DNA of 64,000 nucleotides, taken from Nocardia sp. NBC_00416 (GTDB lineage Bacteria; Actinomycetota; Actinomycetes; Mycobacteriales; Mycobacteriaceae). Below the pieces are notes generated by a model. That model made no database searches. It was not told the DNA's origin and saw only the letters and a program-made list of their open reading frames with translations. The translations under genes were made by a program, and so were the position numbers. Positions 23,323 through 30,908 of the stretch are shown piece after piece. The stretch is taken from NCBI RefSeq assembly GCF_036032445.1, contig NZ_CP107932.1:2358501-2422500 (forward strand), in the 5' to 3' direction. Each line of letters begins with the position of its first letter. The stretch's first letter is position 1.

Positions 23323-24159
23323 TCACGCGTACTGCAGACCCGCCCGCCCGGGTGCCGCCTGGGCGACGAGCGGCCGGGACTGCTGGAGCGTCGGATGGAC
23401 GCGCGCCCGGCCGTCCTCGATATTGCGCCAGATGCCCAGTGCCGTCATCCGCACCGGCGCGCCCAGACGATGGTCGAAGCTCATCCGGTCCACCGGTCCG
23501 CAGATCGATACCGCGGCCACCGCCTCACCTATTTCGCCGATCGGGGCCGCCACACACCCGAAACCGGACAGCGACTCCTCCCGCTCGAAGGCGACGCCGT
23601 GCGCGCGAACTCTGGCCAGTTCGGCACGCAGCTGCGCCGCGGTGGCGATGGAGTACCGGGTCTTCGACCCGAGCGGGTCCTTGCCCGCCACCTCGCCGTG
23701 CCGGTCGTCCGCGTAGGCGAGGATCGCCTTGCCCACGGCCGTACAGTGCGCCGGTTGCCGTCCGCCGACCCGCGTCGGGACGGCTCCGGCCAGCCGTCCG
23801 CCGATCTTGTCCAGATACACCACATCCGAGCCGTCCAGCACCGCCAGATGCACCACGTACCCGGTCGCGCGATGCAGCTCGTGCAGGAACGGCACGGCCG
23901 CGCGGTGCAACCGGTCCTGATGGACGGCGAGTGATCCCAGTTCCATGAGACGCAGACCGAGTTCGTAGTCGCGGCCGTCGCGGCGCAGCCAGCGCAGGTG
24001 CACGAGCCGTTCCAATATGCGATGGGCCGACGAGCGGGGCAATCCGGTGCGCCGCACGATCTGCGCGAGGGTGAGCCGTCCGGGCCCGTCGAAGGCGTCG
24101 AGGACGAGTGAGACGCGGTCGAGTACGGCACTCGGGGTAGCGGCGGCCTGGATTGTCAT
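23323..24159 (-). CDS. IclR family transcriptional regulator
   Basis: The 278-residue protein has an N-terminal winged helix (LTLAQIVRRTGLPRSSAHRIL, about residues 29-49) and an IclR effector domain with motifs such as GDYELGLRL-like, ARCTAVGKAILA-like (here AHCTAVGKAILA) and GFGCVAAPI. The C-terminus is proline and arginine rich. GGAGGG precedes the ATG. IclR proteins often control aromatic or steroid degradation genes. A long palindrome lies 35 bases upstream of its start and suggests autoregulation. Confidence 0.85.
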   Translation of the reverse strand: MTIQAAATPSAVLDRVSLVLDAFDGPGRLTLAQIVRRTGLPRSSAHRILERLVHLRWLRRDGRDYELGLRLMELGSLAVHQDRLHRAAVPFLHELHRATGYVVHLAVLDGSDVVYLDKIGGRLAGAVPTRVGGRQPAHCTAVGKAILAYADDRHGEVAGKDPLGSKTRYSIATAAQLRAELARVRAHGVAFEREESLSGFGCVAAPIGEIGEAVAAVSICGPVDRMSFDHRLGAPVRMTALGIWRNIEDGRARVHPTLQQSRPLVAQAAPGRAGLQYA

Positions 24160-24193
24160 GAGCCCTCCGTTGGGTCAACAAGCTGAAGCACGT

Positions 24194-24216
24194 GCATATG
24201 CCTATTAGGCATATGC
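24194..24216. promoter_or_regulatory. Long perfect palindrome upstream of the IclR gene
   Basis: Arms GCATATGCCTA (24194-24204) and TAGGCATATGC (24206-24216) are perfect 11-base complements around one base. The half CATATGCCTATTAG is then partly repeated (24211-24223). It lies between the IclR start and an upstream terminator, in an AT-rich island, and is the best candidate operator for IclR. Confidence 0.65.
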
Positions 24217-24278
24217 CTATTAGTACCATCTCCCTGTGTCCGCTGTCACATGATCAGCGAAGAACGTCCGAAAACCGC

Positions 24279-24323
24279 GCACGGCCCCCGACCCGAGCTC
24301 GTGTGCTCGGATCGGGGGCCGTG
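24279..24323 (-). terminator. Terminator of the kshA-hsaA-hsaC run
   Basis: A long stem of about 20 bp, with GCACGGCCCCCGA pairing with TCGGGGGCCGTGC, plus an inner CCGAGC/GCTCGG part, closes a six-base loop. It lies 17 bases after the hsaC stop, upstream of the IclR promoter, so the regulator is probably a separate transcript. Confidence 0.7.
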
Positions 24324-24339
24324 CGCCGATCGCCGCGGA

Positions 24340-25245
24340 TCACATGGCGGCGAGTGGTTCGCTACCGGACCAATCGTGACCCCAGTAGCTGTCCGCGGTG
24401 ATCTCCTCCGCGGTGTAGTGCCTTTCGTCGACTCGCATCCCGTCGGTGCCGAATTCGATATCCCACCCGCCGGGCGCGCGCACATAGAACGACACCATCT
24501 TGTCGTTGGTGTGCCGGCCCAACGTCGACGACACCGCGAACCCGTCCTTCGCCACCCGGTCCAGCGCCCGGCCGACCGCGTCCAGCGAATCGACCTCCAC
24601 CATGATGTGCACGAGTCCGGGCGCGCCGCCGTGCGGCGCGGGACACAGCGCCAGGCTGTGGTGCCGCTCGTTCACACCCAGGAACCGGATCCGCATCGGC
24701 CCGAACTCCGGCGGCGCCGGAATCCGGAACGCGCCCCGCGGCAGGAACCCGAGCACCTCGGTATAGAACTCGAAGGAGCCACCCGGATCCATAGTGGGCA
24801 GCACCACGTGGCCCAACCCCTGCGCACCGGTGACGAAGCGCGCGCCGAACGGGGTCACCAGCGGGCTGTGGTCGAGCACCGGGCCGTGGAACACCTCCAG
24901 GGTGGCGCCGGTGGGATCGGTGAAGGTGATCGCCTCCTCGACCCGGCGGGCATCGGCCTCCTCCGCCGACAGCGGTTTCACGGCGACGCCCGCCGCCGAG
25001 ACCGCCGCCCGCACCCGCGCCAACGCGGCGTGGTCGCGGACCTCCCACCCGATGGTCACCACCTCGTCGGTATCGCCGCCGATCACGACCATCCGCGCGG
25101 CCCGCTCGTCCATTCGCAGGTACAGGGCATTCTCGTCCGGCCCGGAACCCTCGGCGAAGCCGAGAACCTCGAAGGCGAACTGCCGCCACCGATCGATATC
25201 GGTGGTCCGGATCTCGACATAGCCGAGGCTCTTGATATCAGTCAC
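24340..25245 (-). CDS. hsaC: Extradiol dioxygenase, HsaC-like
   Basis: With the GTG at 25245 the protein is 301 residues, the length of HsaC. It is a two-domain type I extradiol dioxygenase. The C-terminal domain carries the iron ligands His146 (GLGHVVLP), His213 (GLVHIMVEV) and Glu264 (WDIEFG). The sequence GRHTNDKMVSFYVRAPGGWD is typical. HsaC cleaves the catechol ring of 3,4-DHSA between C4 and C5 in cholesterol/steroid catabolism. A BphC-type aromatic dioxygenase is the alternative, but the kshA/hsaA neighbours favour HsaC. Confidence 0.85.
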   Translation of the reverse strand: MTDIKSLGYVEIRTTDIDRWRQFAFEVLGFAEGSGPDENALYLRMDERAARMVVIGGDTDEVVTIGWEVRDHAALARVRAAVSAAGVAVKPLSAEEADARRVEEAITFTDPTGATLEVFHGPVLDHSPLVTPFGARFVTGAQGLGHVVLPTMDPGGSFEFYTEVLGFLPRGAFRIPAPPEFGPMRIRFLGVNERHHSLALCPAPHGGAPGLVHIMVEVDSLDAVGRALDRVAKDGFAVSSTLGRHTNDKMVSFYVRAPGGWDIEFGTDGMRVDERHYTAEEITADSYWGHDWSGSEPLAAM

Positions 25246-25292
25246 TGTTCCCGTGTCCTCATCGATTCCTTGTGTGTGCACGACCCGAGCGC

Positions 25293-26471
25293 TCAGATCA
25301 TCGACCGCAGCTGCTCGGCCGGATCGATGCCCAGCGAACTCAGCGCGGAGGCGTGATAGACGGTGCTCGGCACGTGGATGGCGTGATTGAGACCGGCATG
25401 GACATCGCGCCAGTACCGCTGCAACGGCTTGTCCATCCGCAAGGCGTTACCGCCCGACCGCGCGAAGATCTGATCCACCGCCATCACCGCGCGCCACGCC
25501 GCGCGCACCTGGGTGCGCCGGCCCGCGGCCCGGTCGGCGAAGGTCACCTCGCCGCCGGAATCGACGAGGTGCCAGATCCGGTCGACGTTGGCCAGCAGCT
25601 CCTGCCGCGCGGCATTGATATCGGCGGCCGCCTCGCTGATCGCGAACAGCACGTACGGGTCGTCCTTGACCGCGGTCCCCTGGGCGCCCACCCGGTCGCG
25701 CTGATAGTCCAGATGCGCGGCCAGGGCGCCCTCGGCGATACCGATCACCGCGGCGGTGATACCCAGCGGGAACATCGTCGACCAGGGCATCTTGTACAGC
25801 GTCTCGGTGGCGCCGTATTCGCGCTGGGCGGTGCCGTCGATGACATGGTCGCCGTTCATCACCCGGTACGCGGGGACGAACGCGTCCTGCACGATGATGT
25901 CCTTGGAACCGGTCCCCTTCAGCCCCACCACATTCCACGAGTCCTCGACGATCGTGTAGTCCGCGCGCGGCAGGATCATGTGCAGCATCGTCGGCGGGTT
26001 CGCCACCGCACCGTCCGCGTCGCCGAGCAGCGCGCCGAGGAAGATCCACTCGCAGTGGTCGGTGCCGGAGCTGAACTGCCAGCGACCGTTGAACACGTAG
26101 CCGCCCTCCACCGGCCGGGCGATACCGGTCGGCGCGTACGGCGAGGCTATCCAGGTGTCGTTGTCGGCGCCCCAGACCTCCTCCTGCACCTTGGGGTCGG
26201 CGAAGGCGAGCTGCCAGGGATGCACTCCGACGATGCCGCAGATCCAACCGGTCGCCGGGTCCAGCGCGGCCGCCGCCATCACCGCCTCGGCGAACTCCCG
26301 CGGATGCGCCTCGAATCCGCCGTACTTCTTCGGCTGCAGCAGCCGGATCGGACCTGCCGATTTCAGCAGTTTCGCAGTCGCCTCGGGCAGCTGTCCCAGG
26401 CGTTCGGCTTCGGGCGCCTGCTCACGAAGGCGGTCGGCGATCGCCGTGATGTTGTCGAGAACTGTGGTCAT
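25293..26471 (-). CDS. hsaA: Flavin-dependent monooxygenase oxygenase component, HsaA-like
   Basis: The 392-residue protein belongs to the group D flavin monooxygenases with acyl-CoA dehydrogenase fold. Motifs include LLQPKKYGGFEAHPREF, ATGWICGIVGVHPWQLA, NGRWQFSSGTDHCEW and VVGLKGTGSKDI. HsaA hydroxylates C4 of 3-HSA using reduced flavin from the reductase HsaB. No hsaB-like gene is in the window, so reduced flavin must come from elsewhere. It lies between kshA and hsaC homologues with gaps under 75 bases, indicating one operon. Confidence 0.85.
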   Translation of the reverse strand: MTTVLDNITAIADRLREQAPEAERLGQLPEATAKLLKSAGPIRLLQPKKYGGFEAHPREFAEAVMAAAALDPATGWICGIVGVHPWQLAFADPKVQEEVWGADNDTWIASPYAPTGIARPVEGGYVFNGRWQFSSGTDHCEWIFLGALLGDADGAVANPPTMLHMILPRADYTIVEDSWNVVGLKGTGSKDIIVQDAFVPAYRVMNGDHVIDGTAQREYGATETLYKMPWSTMFPLGITAAVIGIAEGALAAHLDYQRDRVGAQGTAVKDDPYVLFAISEAAADINAARQELLANVDRIWHLVDSGGEVTFADRAAGRRTQVRAAWRAVMAVDQIFARSGGNALRMDKPLQRYWRDVHAGLNHAIHVPSTVYHASALSSLGIDPAEQLRSMI

Positions 26472-26544
26472 GGTGAGGGTGTGTTCCTTCGTGAGGCGCG
26501 GGCGGCGACGGTGCCGCCCGCGGTGGGACGGGGTCGGGCCTATC

Positions 26545-27720
26545 TCAGGCGGTGGTATCCAGGACGGCGCCGCGGGCGATGTTGTCCGCGACCTCCGCTT
26601 CCCAGCTGGTGACGGCGCGCTCGGTGTCGATCTCGAACTCGAATCGCCTGGTCATGTCCTCGGTGATGTCCTCGACGTCGACGTAGAACTGCTGATACCA
26701 GCGTCGCAGCTGATACACCGGCCCGTCTTCCTCCGACAGCAGCGGATTGTCGATCGGCGCCTTGTTCTTCCAGATCTGCACATCCTGTTCGAACCCCACC
26801 TCGACGCCGCGAGCGAACTGCGCGGCCATCGCGTCCGCGTCGGCGTCCGACATGCCCTGGGGTTTCTTCACCATCGCGCCGTACTGCAGCACGAACGAAT
26901 TGTCGGTGACGGGATAGTGGCAATTGATGAGCACCGTCTCGATGGTCGCCCCCTGCGCCTCGCTGAACAGCCAGTCGATCATGTAGGACGGACCGAAATA
27001 GGAAGCGTCCGAACGCAATGACGAGTTCGGATCGTCATAACTGGTGCCCACCGAAATATCCCCGCGCGGCGTGGAACGCATGTACTGGGTCGCGGTATGA
27101 CCTTCGAAGACATTCTTGAAGTATCGGGGGAAGGAATAGTGGACGTAGAAGAAATGCGCCATATCGACGACGTTGTCGACGATCTCCCGGCAGTGCGACC
27201 CCTCGATCAGCATCGAGTTCCAGGTCCAGTCGGTCCAGTCCGCGCTGCCGTAGCCGGCGATCTCCGGGATCGTCACGTCATCGGTGGGTTTACTGCCCTG
27301 CGGGTCGTGCCAGACATAGAGCTGACCGTTGCGCTCGAGCGTGGGCCACGCCCGGGTCCTGGCCAGCGGCGGGACCCGGCGCGCATAGGGGATGCCGGTG
27401 CATCTGCCGTTCCCGCCCCACCGCCAGTCGTGGAACGGACAGGCGATGGAATCGCCTTTGACCGTGCCGTGCGCCAGATTGCCGCCCAGATGGCGGCAGA
27501 AACCGTCCAGGACGTGCAGCGTGTGATCGGTCTCGGATCGGAACACGACCAGCGTCGTGCCGAACGCCGCGACCTCGTGCGGCCTGCCGTCCCGGAATGT
27601 TCTCGCCAAGCCGAGGCAGTGCCATCCCCGGGCGAATCGAGTCGGCGCCGCGGCGGCCTCGATCTGCCTGAATTCCTCTGCGCCGTGCGGTGTTCGGCCG
27701 TTCGATGAATGCGCCGGCAT
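26545..27720 (-). CDS. kshA: 3-ketosteroid 9alpha-hydroxylase oxygenase, KshA
   Basis: The ATG at 27720, six bases after GGAGG, gives 391 residues. The Rieske ligands are Cys75-x-His77 (FCRHLGGN) and Cys94-x2-His97 (ACPFHDW). The mononuclear iron motif is NVVDMAHFFYVHYSFP with one aspartate and two histidines. KshA adds a 9-alpha hydroxyl to 1,4-diene-3-ketosteroids, which triggers ring B opening. The reductase KshB is not encoded nearby. It is first in the kshA-hsaA-hsaC run. Confidence 0.88.
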   Translation of the reverse strand: MPAHSSNGRTPHGAEEFRQIEAAAAPTRFARGWHCLGLARTFRDGRPHEVAAFGTTLVVFRSETDHTLHVLDGFCRHLGGNLAHGTVKGDSIACPFHDWRWGGNGRCTGIPYARRVPPLARTRAWPTLERNGQLYVWHDPQGSKPTDDVTIPEIAGYGSADWTDWTWNSMLIEGSHCREIVDNVVDMAHFFYVHYSFPRYFKNVFEGHTATQYMRSTPRGDISVGTSYDDPNSSLRSDASYFGPSYMIDWLFSEAQGATIETVLINCHYPVTDNSFVLQYGAMVKKPQGMSDADADAMAAQFARGVEVGFEQDVQIWKNKAPIDNPLLSEEDGPVYQLRRWYQQFYVDVEDITEDMTRRFEFEIDTERAVTSWEAEVADNIARGAVLDTTA

Positions 27721-27813
27721 CGCCAACCTCCATGGTCCAACGAATGTGTGTGACTGCGCCGATAGTGACGCCGCCCACGGCGGCCGGCGGGCGGGCTTCC
27801 CGGTCAGTGGACA

Positions 27814-27842
27814 CGTTTCGGTTCGTTCCGATCATCGAAACG
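27814..27842. promoter_or_regulatory. Inverted repeat upstream of kshA
   Basis: CGTTTCG (27814-27820) and CGAAACG (27836-27842) are perfect complements around 15 bases, about 95 bases upstream of the kshA start. It is the only clear dyad between the kshA start and the next terminator, so it may bind a regulator of the operon. It does not resemble the palindrome upstream of the IclR gene. Confidence 0.35.
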
Positions 27843-27852
27843 GCCCCATCCA

Positions 27853-27891
27853 GGAGTGGGCACCGACCGCCACGCGGTCGGTGCCCACTCC
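27853..27891 (-). terminator. Perfect 17-bp stem-loop downstream of the CsbD-like gene
   Basis: Bases 27853-27869 and 27875-27891 pair perfectly around a five-base loop. It lies 92 bases after the CsbD-like stop and separates it from the kshA promoter region, so it likely ends the CsbD transcript. Confidence 0.7.
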
Positions 27892-27982
27892 ACCGCCGTG
27901 GCGGCGTCCCGCACCGGCGAGAACGAACGACCCGGATCAGGCGCGATGCCCCGCCCGGCGCGTCCTCCCGCTCGGTGCTCGA

Positions 27983-28156
27983 TCAATCGCGGAAGGCGTC
28001 CTTCACCTTCTCGCCGGCGTCCTTGAGATTCGCCTTCACCTGATCGGCCTTGCCTTCGTTCTTCTTGTCCTCATCGTCGGTGGCCTCACCGAGCTTTTCC
28101 TTGGCCCGACCGGCGAGTTCCTCGGCCTTGTTGTCGAACTTATCGGTAGCGCTCAT
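27983..28156 (-). CDS. CsbD-like small stress protein
   Basis: This 57-residue protein starts MSATDKFDNKAEELAGRAKE and continues with alternating acidic and lysine-rich helices (DQVKANLKDAGEKVKDAF), the CsbD family pattern. It is highly hydrophilic with no cysteines. An AGGAG site lies eight bases upstream of the ATG. CsbD proteins are induced by general stress in Bacillus and are abundant in many bacteria, but the molecular role is unknown. It stands alone between kshA and the divergent PEP mutase-like gene. Confidence 0.85.
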   Translation of the reverse strand: MSATDKFDNKAEELAGRAKEKLGEATDDEDKKNEGKADQVKANLKDAGEKVKDAFRD

Positions 28157-28313
28157 TGCCCAACTCCTCTCGTCGGGTGCGATCGACCCGCCGTATCCGG
28201 CCGGTCCCGGGCCGGGTAACCACTGTGCGGCGATGCAAACAAGGGCTCAACCAGGTCACGACCCACCGGCCGGTCACTGGCGCATCCCCGCGACGTTGGG
28301 GCAGGATCGGCGT

Positions 28314-29066
28314 GTGACCGCACTGAGCGAGCAGGCAACCGCGTTCCTCGAACTACACCGCCCCGGCGACCCGGTGATCCTGCCGACGGTCTGGGATGCC
28401 TGGTCGGCGGATCTCGTGCAGCAGGCCGGTTTTCCGGCGCTGACCGTCGGCAGCCATCCGCTGGCCTCCTCCGTCGGCAAGCCCGACCAGGAGGGTATGG
28501 CGTTCACCGAGGTACTCGCCCGGGTCCGGGAGATCACCGCCGCGGTGGATGTGCCGGTCTCGGTCGATCTCGAATCCGGGTACGGCGTAGAGCCGAAAGC
28601 CCTGGTCGAAGGCCTGCTGGAGGCCGGGGGCGTCGGGTTCAACATCGAGGACGTCGTGCACGCGGAGGGCGGGCGGATGCGCGCACCGCAAGAGCATGCC
28701 GACCTGGTCGGGCGCCTACGGCAGGCGGCGGACGAGTCGGGTGTGCACGTGGTGGTGAACGCGCGCACCGATCTGCTGCGCGGCCCGTTCGGTGAACCGG
28801 CGGATCTGGCCGGGGAGGCGATCGAGCGGCTGCGGCTGGCCGCCGCGGCGGGCGCCGACGTGCTGTATCCGGTGGGCCGCTACGCGCCGGAGATCCTGCG
28901 CCGGTTGTGCGCCGAGCTGCCACTGCCGGTCAACGCGATCGGCCTGCCGGAGGAGGCGAATCGACCGGCTCTCGCCGAAGCAGGGGTGGCGCGCGTGAGT
29001 TTCGGCCCGTTCCTGCAGTTCGCCCTCGGCGCGGAGGCGACACGACTGCTGCGCGCGTGGCGGTAG
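28314..29066 (+). CDS. Isocitrate lyase/PEP mutase family protein
   Basis: From the GTG at 28314 the protein is 250 residues. It has the family motifs PTVWDAWSADLVQQAGF, VDLESGYG (metal-binding acid region), GFNIEDVV and VNARTD. The short length and lack of the KKCGH loop of isocitrate lyase place it with the PEP mutase/methylisocitrate lyase-like group, often found in actinobacteria without a known substrate. It would catalyse a C-C or C-P bond reaction on a 2-oxo acid with Mg. The neighbouring genes give no clear pathway. Confidence 0.8.
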   Translation: MTALSEQATAFLELHRPGDPVILPTVWDAWSADLVQQAGFPALTVGSHPLASSVGKPDQEGMAFTEVLARVREITAAVDVPVSVDLESGYGVEPKALVEGLLEAGGVGFNIEDVVHAEGGRMRAPQEHADLVGRLRQAADESGVHVVVNARTDLLRGPFGEPADLAGEAIERLRLAAAAGADVLYPVGRYAPEILRRLCAELPLPVNAIGLPEEANRPALAEAGVARVSFGPFLQFALGAEATRLLRAWR

Positions 29067-29265
29067 ACCTCGGCACCGTCCTGCGCATGAACACCCGGCC
29101 GTTCACGAGACCGCGGCGCGGTACGGCCGATGGCACGGCCGCCGGCCACATCGGGTAGTAGTGATCCCGTAGTTTCTTGGCGTTCGATCGGTTCCGGGCT
29201 CCACGGGACACCGTGACGGCGTTTGTCTTTCGCAGGTTCGACCGACCTATCTCCGAGGATGGCGC

Positions 29266-29586
29266 ATGCACCGATTTTCCGGCGAGGGCACGTGTTCCAC
29301 ACCGCAAGACCTCGCGTACAGAGTGGAACACCTGCTCGATGAGCAGGCCCGTGTCACCGACGAACTGATATCGGCCGAGGACGCCTACATCGAGGCGATC
29401 GCCGCGGGCCGGGCAGCGGGTGTGCTGCATCGCCCCGATCTCGTGGAGGCCTATACGAGGCTGCGCAGCTGGGGCATCTCCAATTTCGCGAACCGCTGGA
29501 CGAGGCTCGTCGGTGTCGGCATCGACGAGCTGGCCGCGACGACCACGGCACCGGCGCCGCCGCGCGGCCGCGCCGACCCCACCTGA
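29266..29586 (+). CDS. Hypothetical small helical protein
   Basis: The 106-residue frame has an ATG after GAGG and a mostly helical central part (LAYRVEHLLDEQARVTDELISAEDAY begins it at about residue 16), then GRAAGVLHRPDLVEAY and a tryptophan-containing C-terminal region. The tail is Pro/Ala rich. Codon use is typical of coding sequence. No domain could be recognised. The gap before it (29067-29265) shows no gene. Confidence 0.5.
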   Translation: MHRFSGEGTCSTPQDLAYRVEHLLDEQARVTDELISAEDAYIEAIAAGRAAGVLHRPDLVEAYTRLRSWGISNFANRWTRLVGVGIDELAATTTAPAPPRGRADPT

Positions 29587-29708
29587 TCCACCGACCGCCG
29601 CGGACCCCGAGTAGCGCCGCGACCACGGTGCACTGGATCTCGTCGGTCGGCTGATGCGAGCACCGCAGCGACGCGGGCTGTGCGGTAGGTGCGGTGTAGC
29701 ATCGGCGC

Positions 29709-30908
29709 GTGTCCGACGCCTCGGCAGGAATATCTCACCGGGTGCGCGACTGGGTCGAGAGCGGCGTACCCGCACTCACCGGATTCCCCGGCGGGCCCCC
29801 GCTGATCCCACCCGGGTCGGCCGCGACAATCGCACGGCAGCACACCGACCGGATCGCGGCGATCACCGACGGCCGGGTCCGGCTCGACGGTGCCCGGCTG
29901 CTCTCCGAACGGGCGGCGTTCACCGGGTCGGTGCGCGGCGGCACGATCTCTGTGGGCCGGCACTGCCGCCTGCTGCCCACCGCCGACGGCTGGGCGGCCG
30001 TCAGCTGTGCGCGTCCCGACGATCCGGCGCTGCTCGGTGCGCTGGTGGGCCGGGAGGTCGGCGCTGACCCGTGGCCCGCCGTGGCCGCCTGGTTGCGCAC
30101 TCACCCCGGCGCCGAACTGGCCGAACGTGCGGAACTGCTGGGGCTCGCCGCCGGCCCGATCGCCCCACAGCCGCGGCCGGCAGCGGTCCCGGAACCGCTG
30201 GCTCCGCGCCCGGTGGCCGGACTGCGCGTAGTCGATTTCAGCGCGCTGTGGGCGGGCCCGCTCTGTGCCCATCTGCTCGGTCTGGCCGGCGCCCGCGTCA
30301 TCAAGGTCGAGACCCCCACCCGTCCGGACGGGGCCCGCCGCGGGGATCCCGGCTTCTATCGGTTGCTGCACGGCGGTCACGAATCCGTCGTCCTCGACCC
30401 CGGCGACGGTGGGCAACGTCGCGCGCTGCGCGCACTCGTCGCGTCCGCCGATATCGTGATCGAGGCGTCCCGCCCGCGCGCACTGACCGGGTTCGGGCTG
30501 GACGCGGGGGCGTTCGCCGAATCCGGCGGTACCTGGATCTCGATCACCGCACACGGCCGGGCCGCGAACCGGATCGGATTCGGGGACGATATCGCCGCAT
30601 CCGCCGGGCTGGTCGCCTGCGCCGGCGAGCACCCACCGGTGTTCGTGGGCGACGCGATCGCCGACCCGCTGACGGGGCTGACCGCGACGGTCCTGGCGAT
30701 GTCGGCACCCGGCGACGGTTCCGGCCGCCTCTGGGATATCTCGATGTCCGCGGTCGTGGCCGCCACGCTCGACCCGCGCTCGGCCGGCACGGCCGTCGGC
30801 GAATCATCGGTCGCGCCGCCGAGCCGGCGCGAAGCCGCCGGTGCGGCGCCGGACAGCGGCCGCGATACCGCCGCGGTGCTCGCCGAATTGGGTGTGGGGC
30901 CGGGATGA
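29709..30908 (+). CDS. CoA-transferase family III (CaiB/BaiF) protein with permuted order
   Basis: The 399-residue protein has the CaiB/BaiF nucleotide-type start (GLRVVDFSALWAGPLCAHLL, then ARVIKVE) at residues 171-201 instead of at the N-terminus. It is followed by FYRLLHGGHESVVLD, an acid pair at 293-294 (GFGDD) where the catalytic aspartate belongs, and GDAIADPLTG. Residues 85-152 (LLPTADGWAAVSC to AELLGLAAGPIAP) look like the C-terminal part of this family. The order is therefore circularly permuted. Family III enzymes move CoA between carboxylates. It overlaps the amidohydrolase gene by ATGA. Confidence 0.75.
   Translation: MSDASAGISHRVRDWVESGVPALTGFPGGPPLIPPGSAATIARQHTDRIAAITDGRVRLDGARLLSERAAFTGSVRGGTISVGRHCRLLPTADGWAAVSCARPDDPALLGALVGREVGADPWPAVAAWLRTHPGAELAERAELLGLAAGPIAPQPRPAAVPEPLAPRPVAGLRVVDFSALWAGPLCAHLLGLAGARVIKVETPTRPDGARRGDPGFYRLLHGGHESVVLDPGDGGQRRALRALVASADIVIEASRPRALTGFGLDAGAFAESGGTWISITAHGRAANRIGFGDDIAASAGLVACAGEHPPVFVGDAIADPLTGLTATVLAMSAPGDGSGRLWDISMSAVVAATLDPRSAGTAVGESSVAPPSRREAAGAAPDSGRDTAAVLAELGVGPG

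Noticed and set aside
30071..30904. Extension of the amidohydrolase frame upstream into the CoA-transferase gene
   Set aside because: The extension reads as Arg-rich out-of-frame sequence of the transferase. The ATG at 30905 overlaps the transferase stop in the usual ATGA way.
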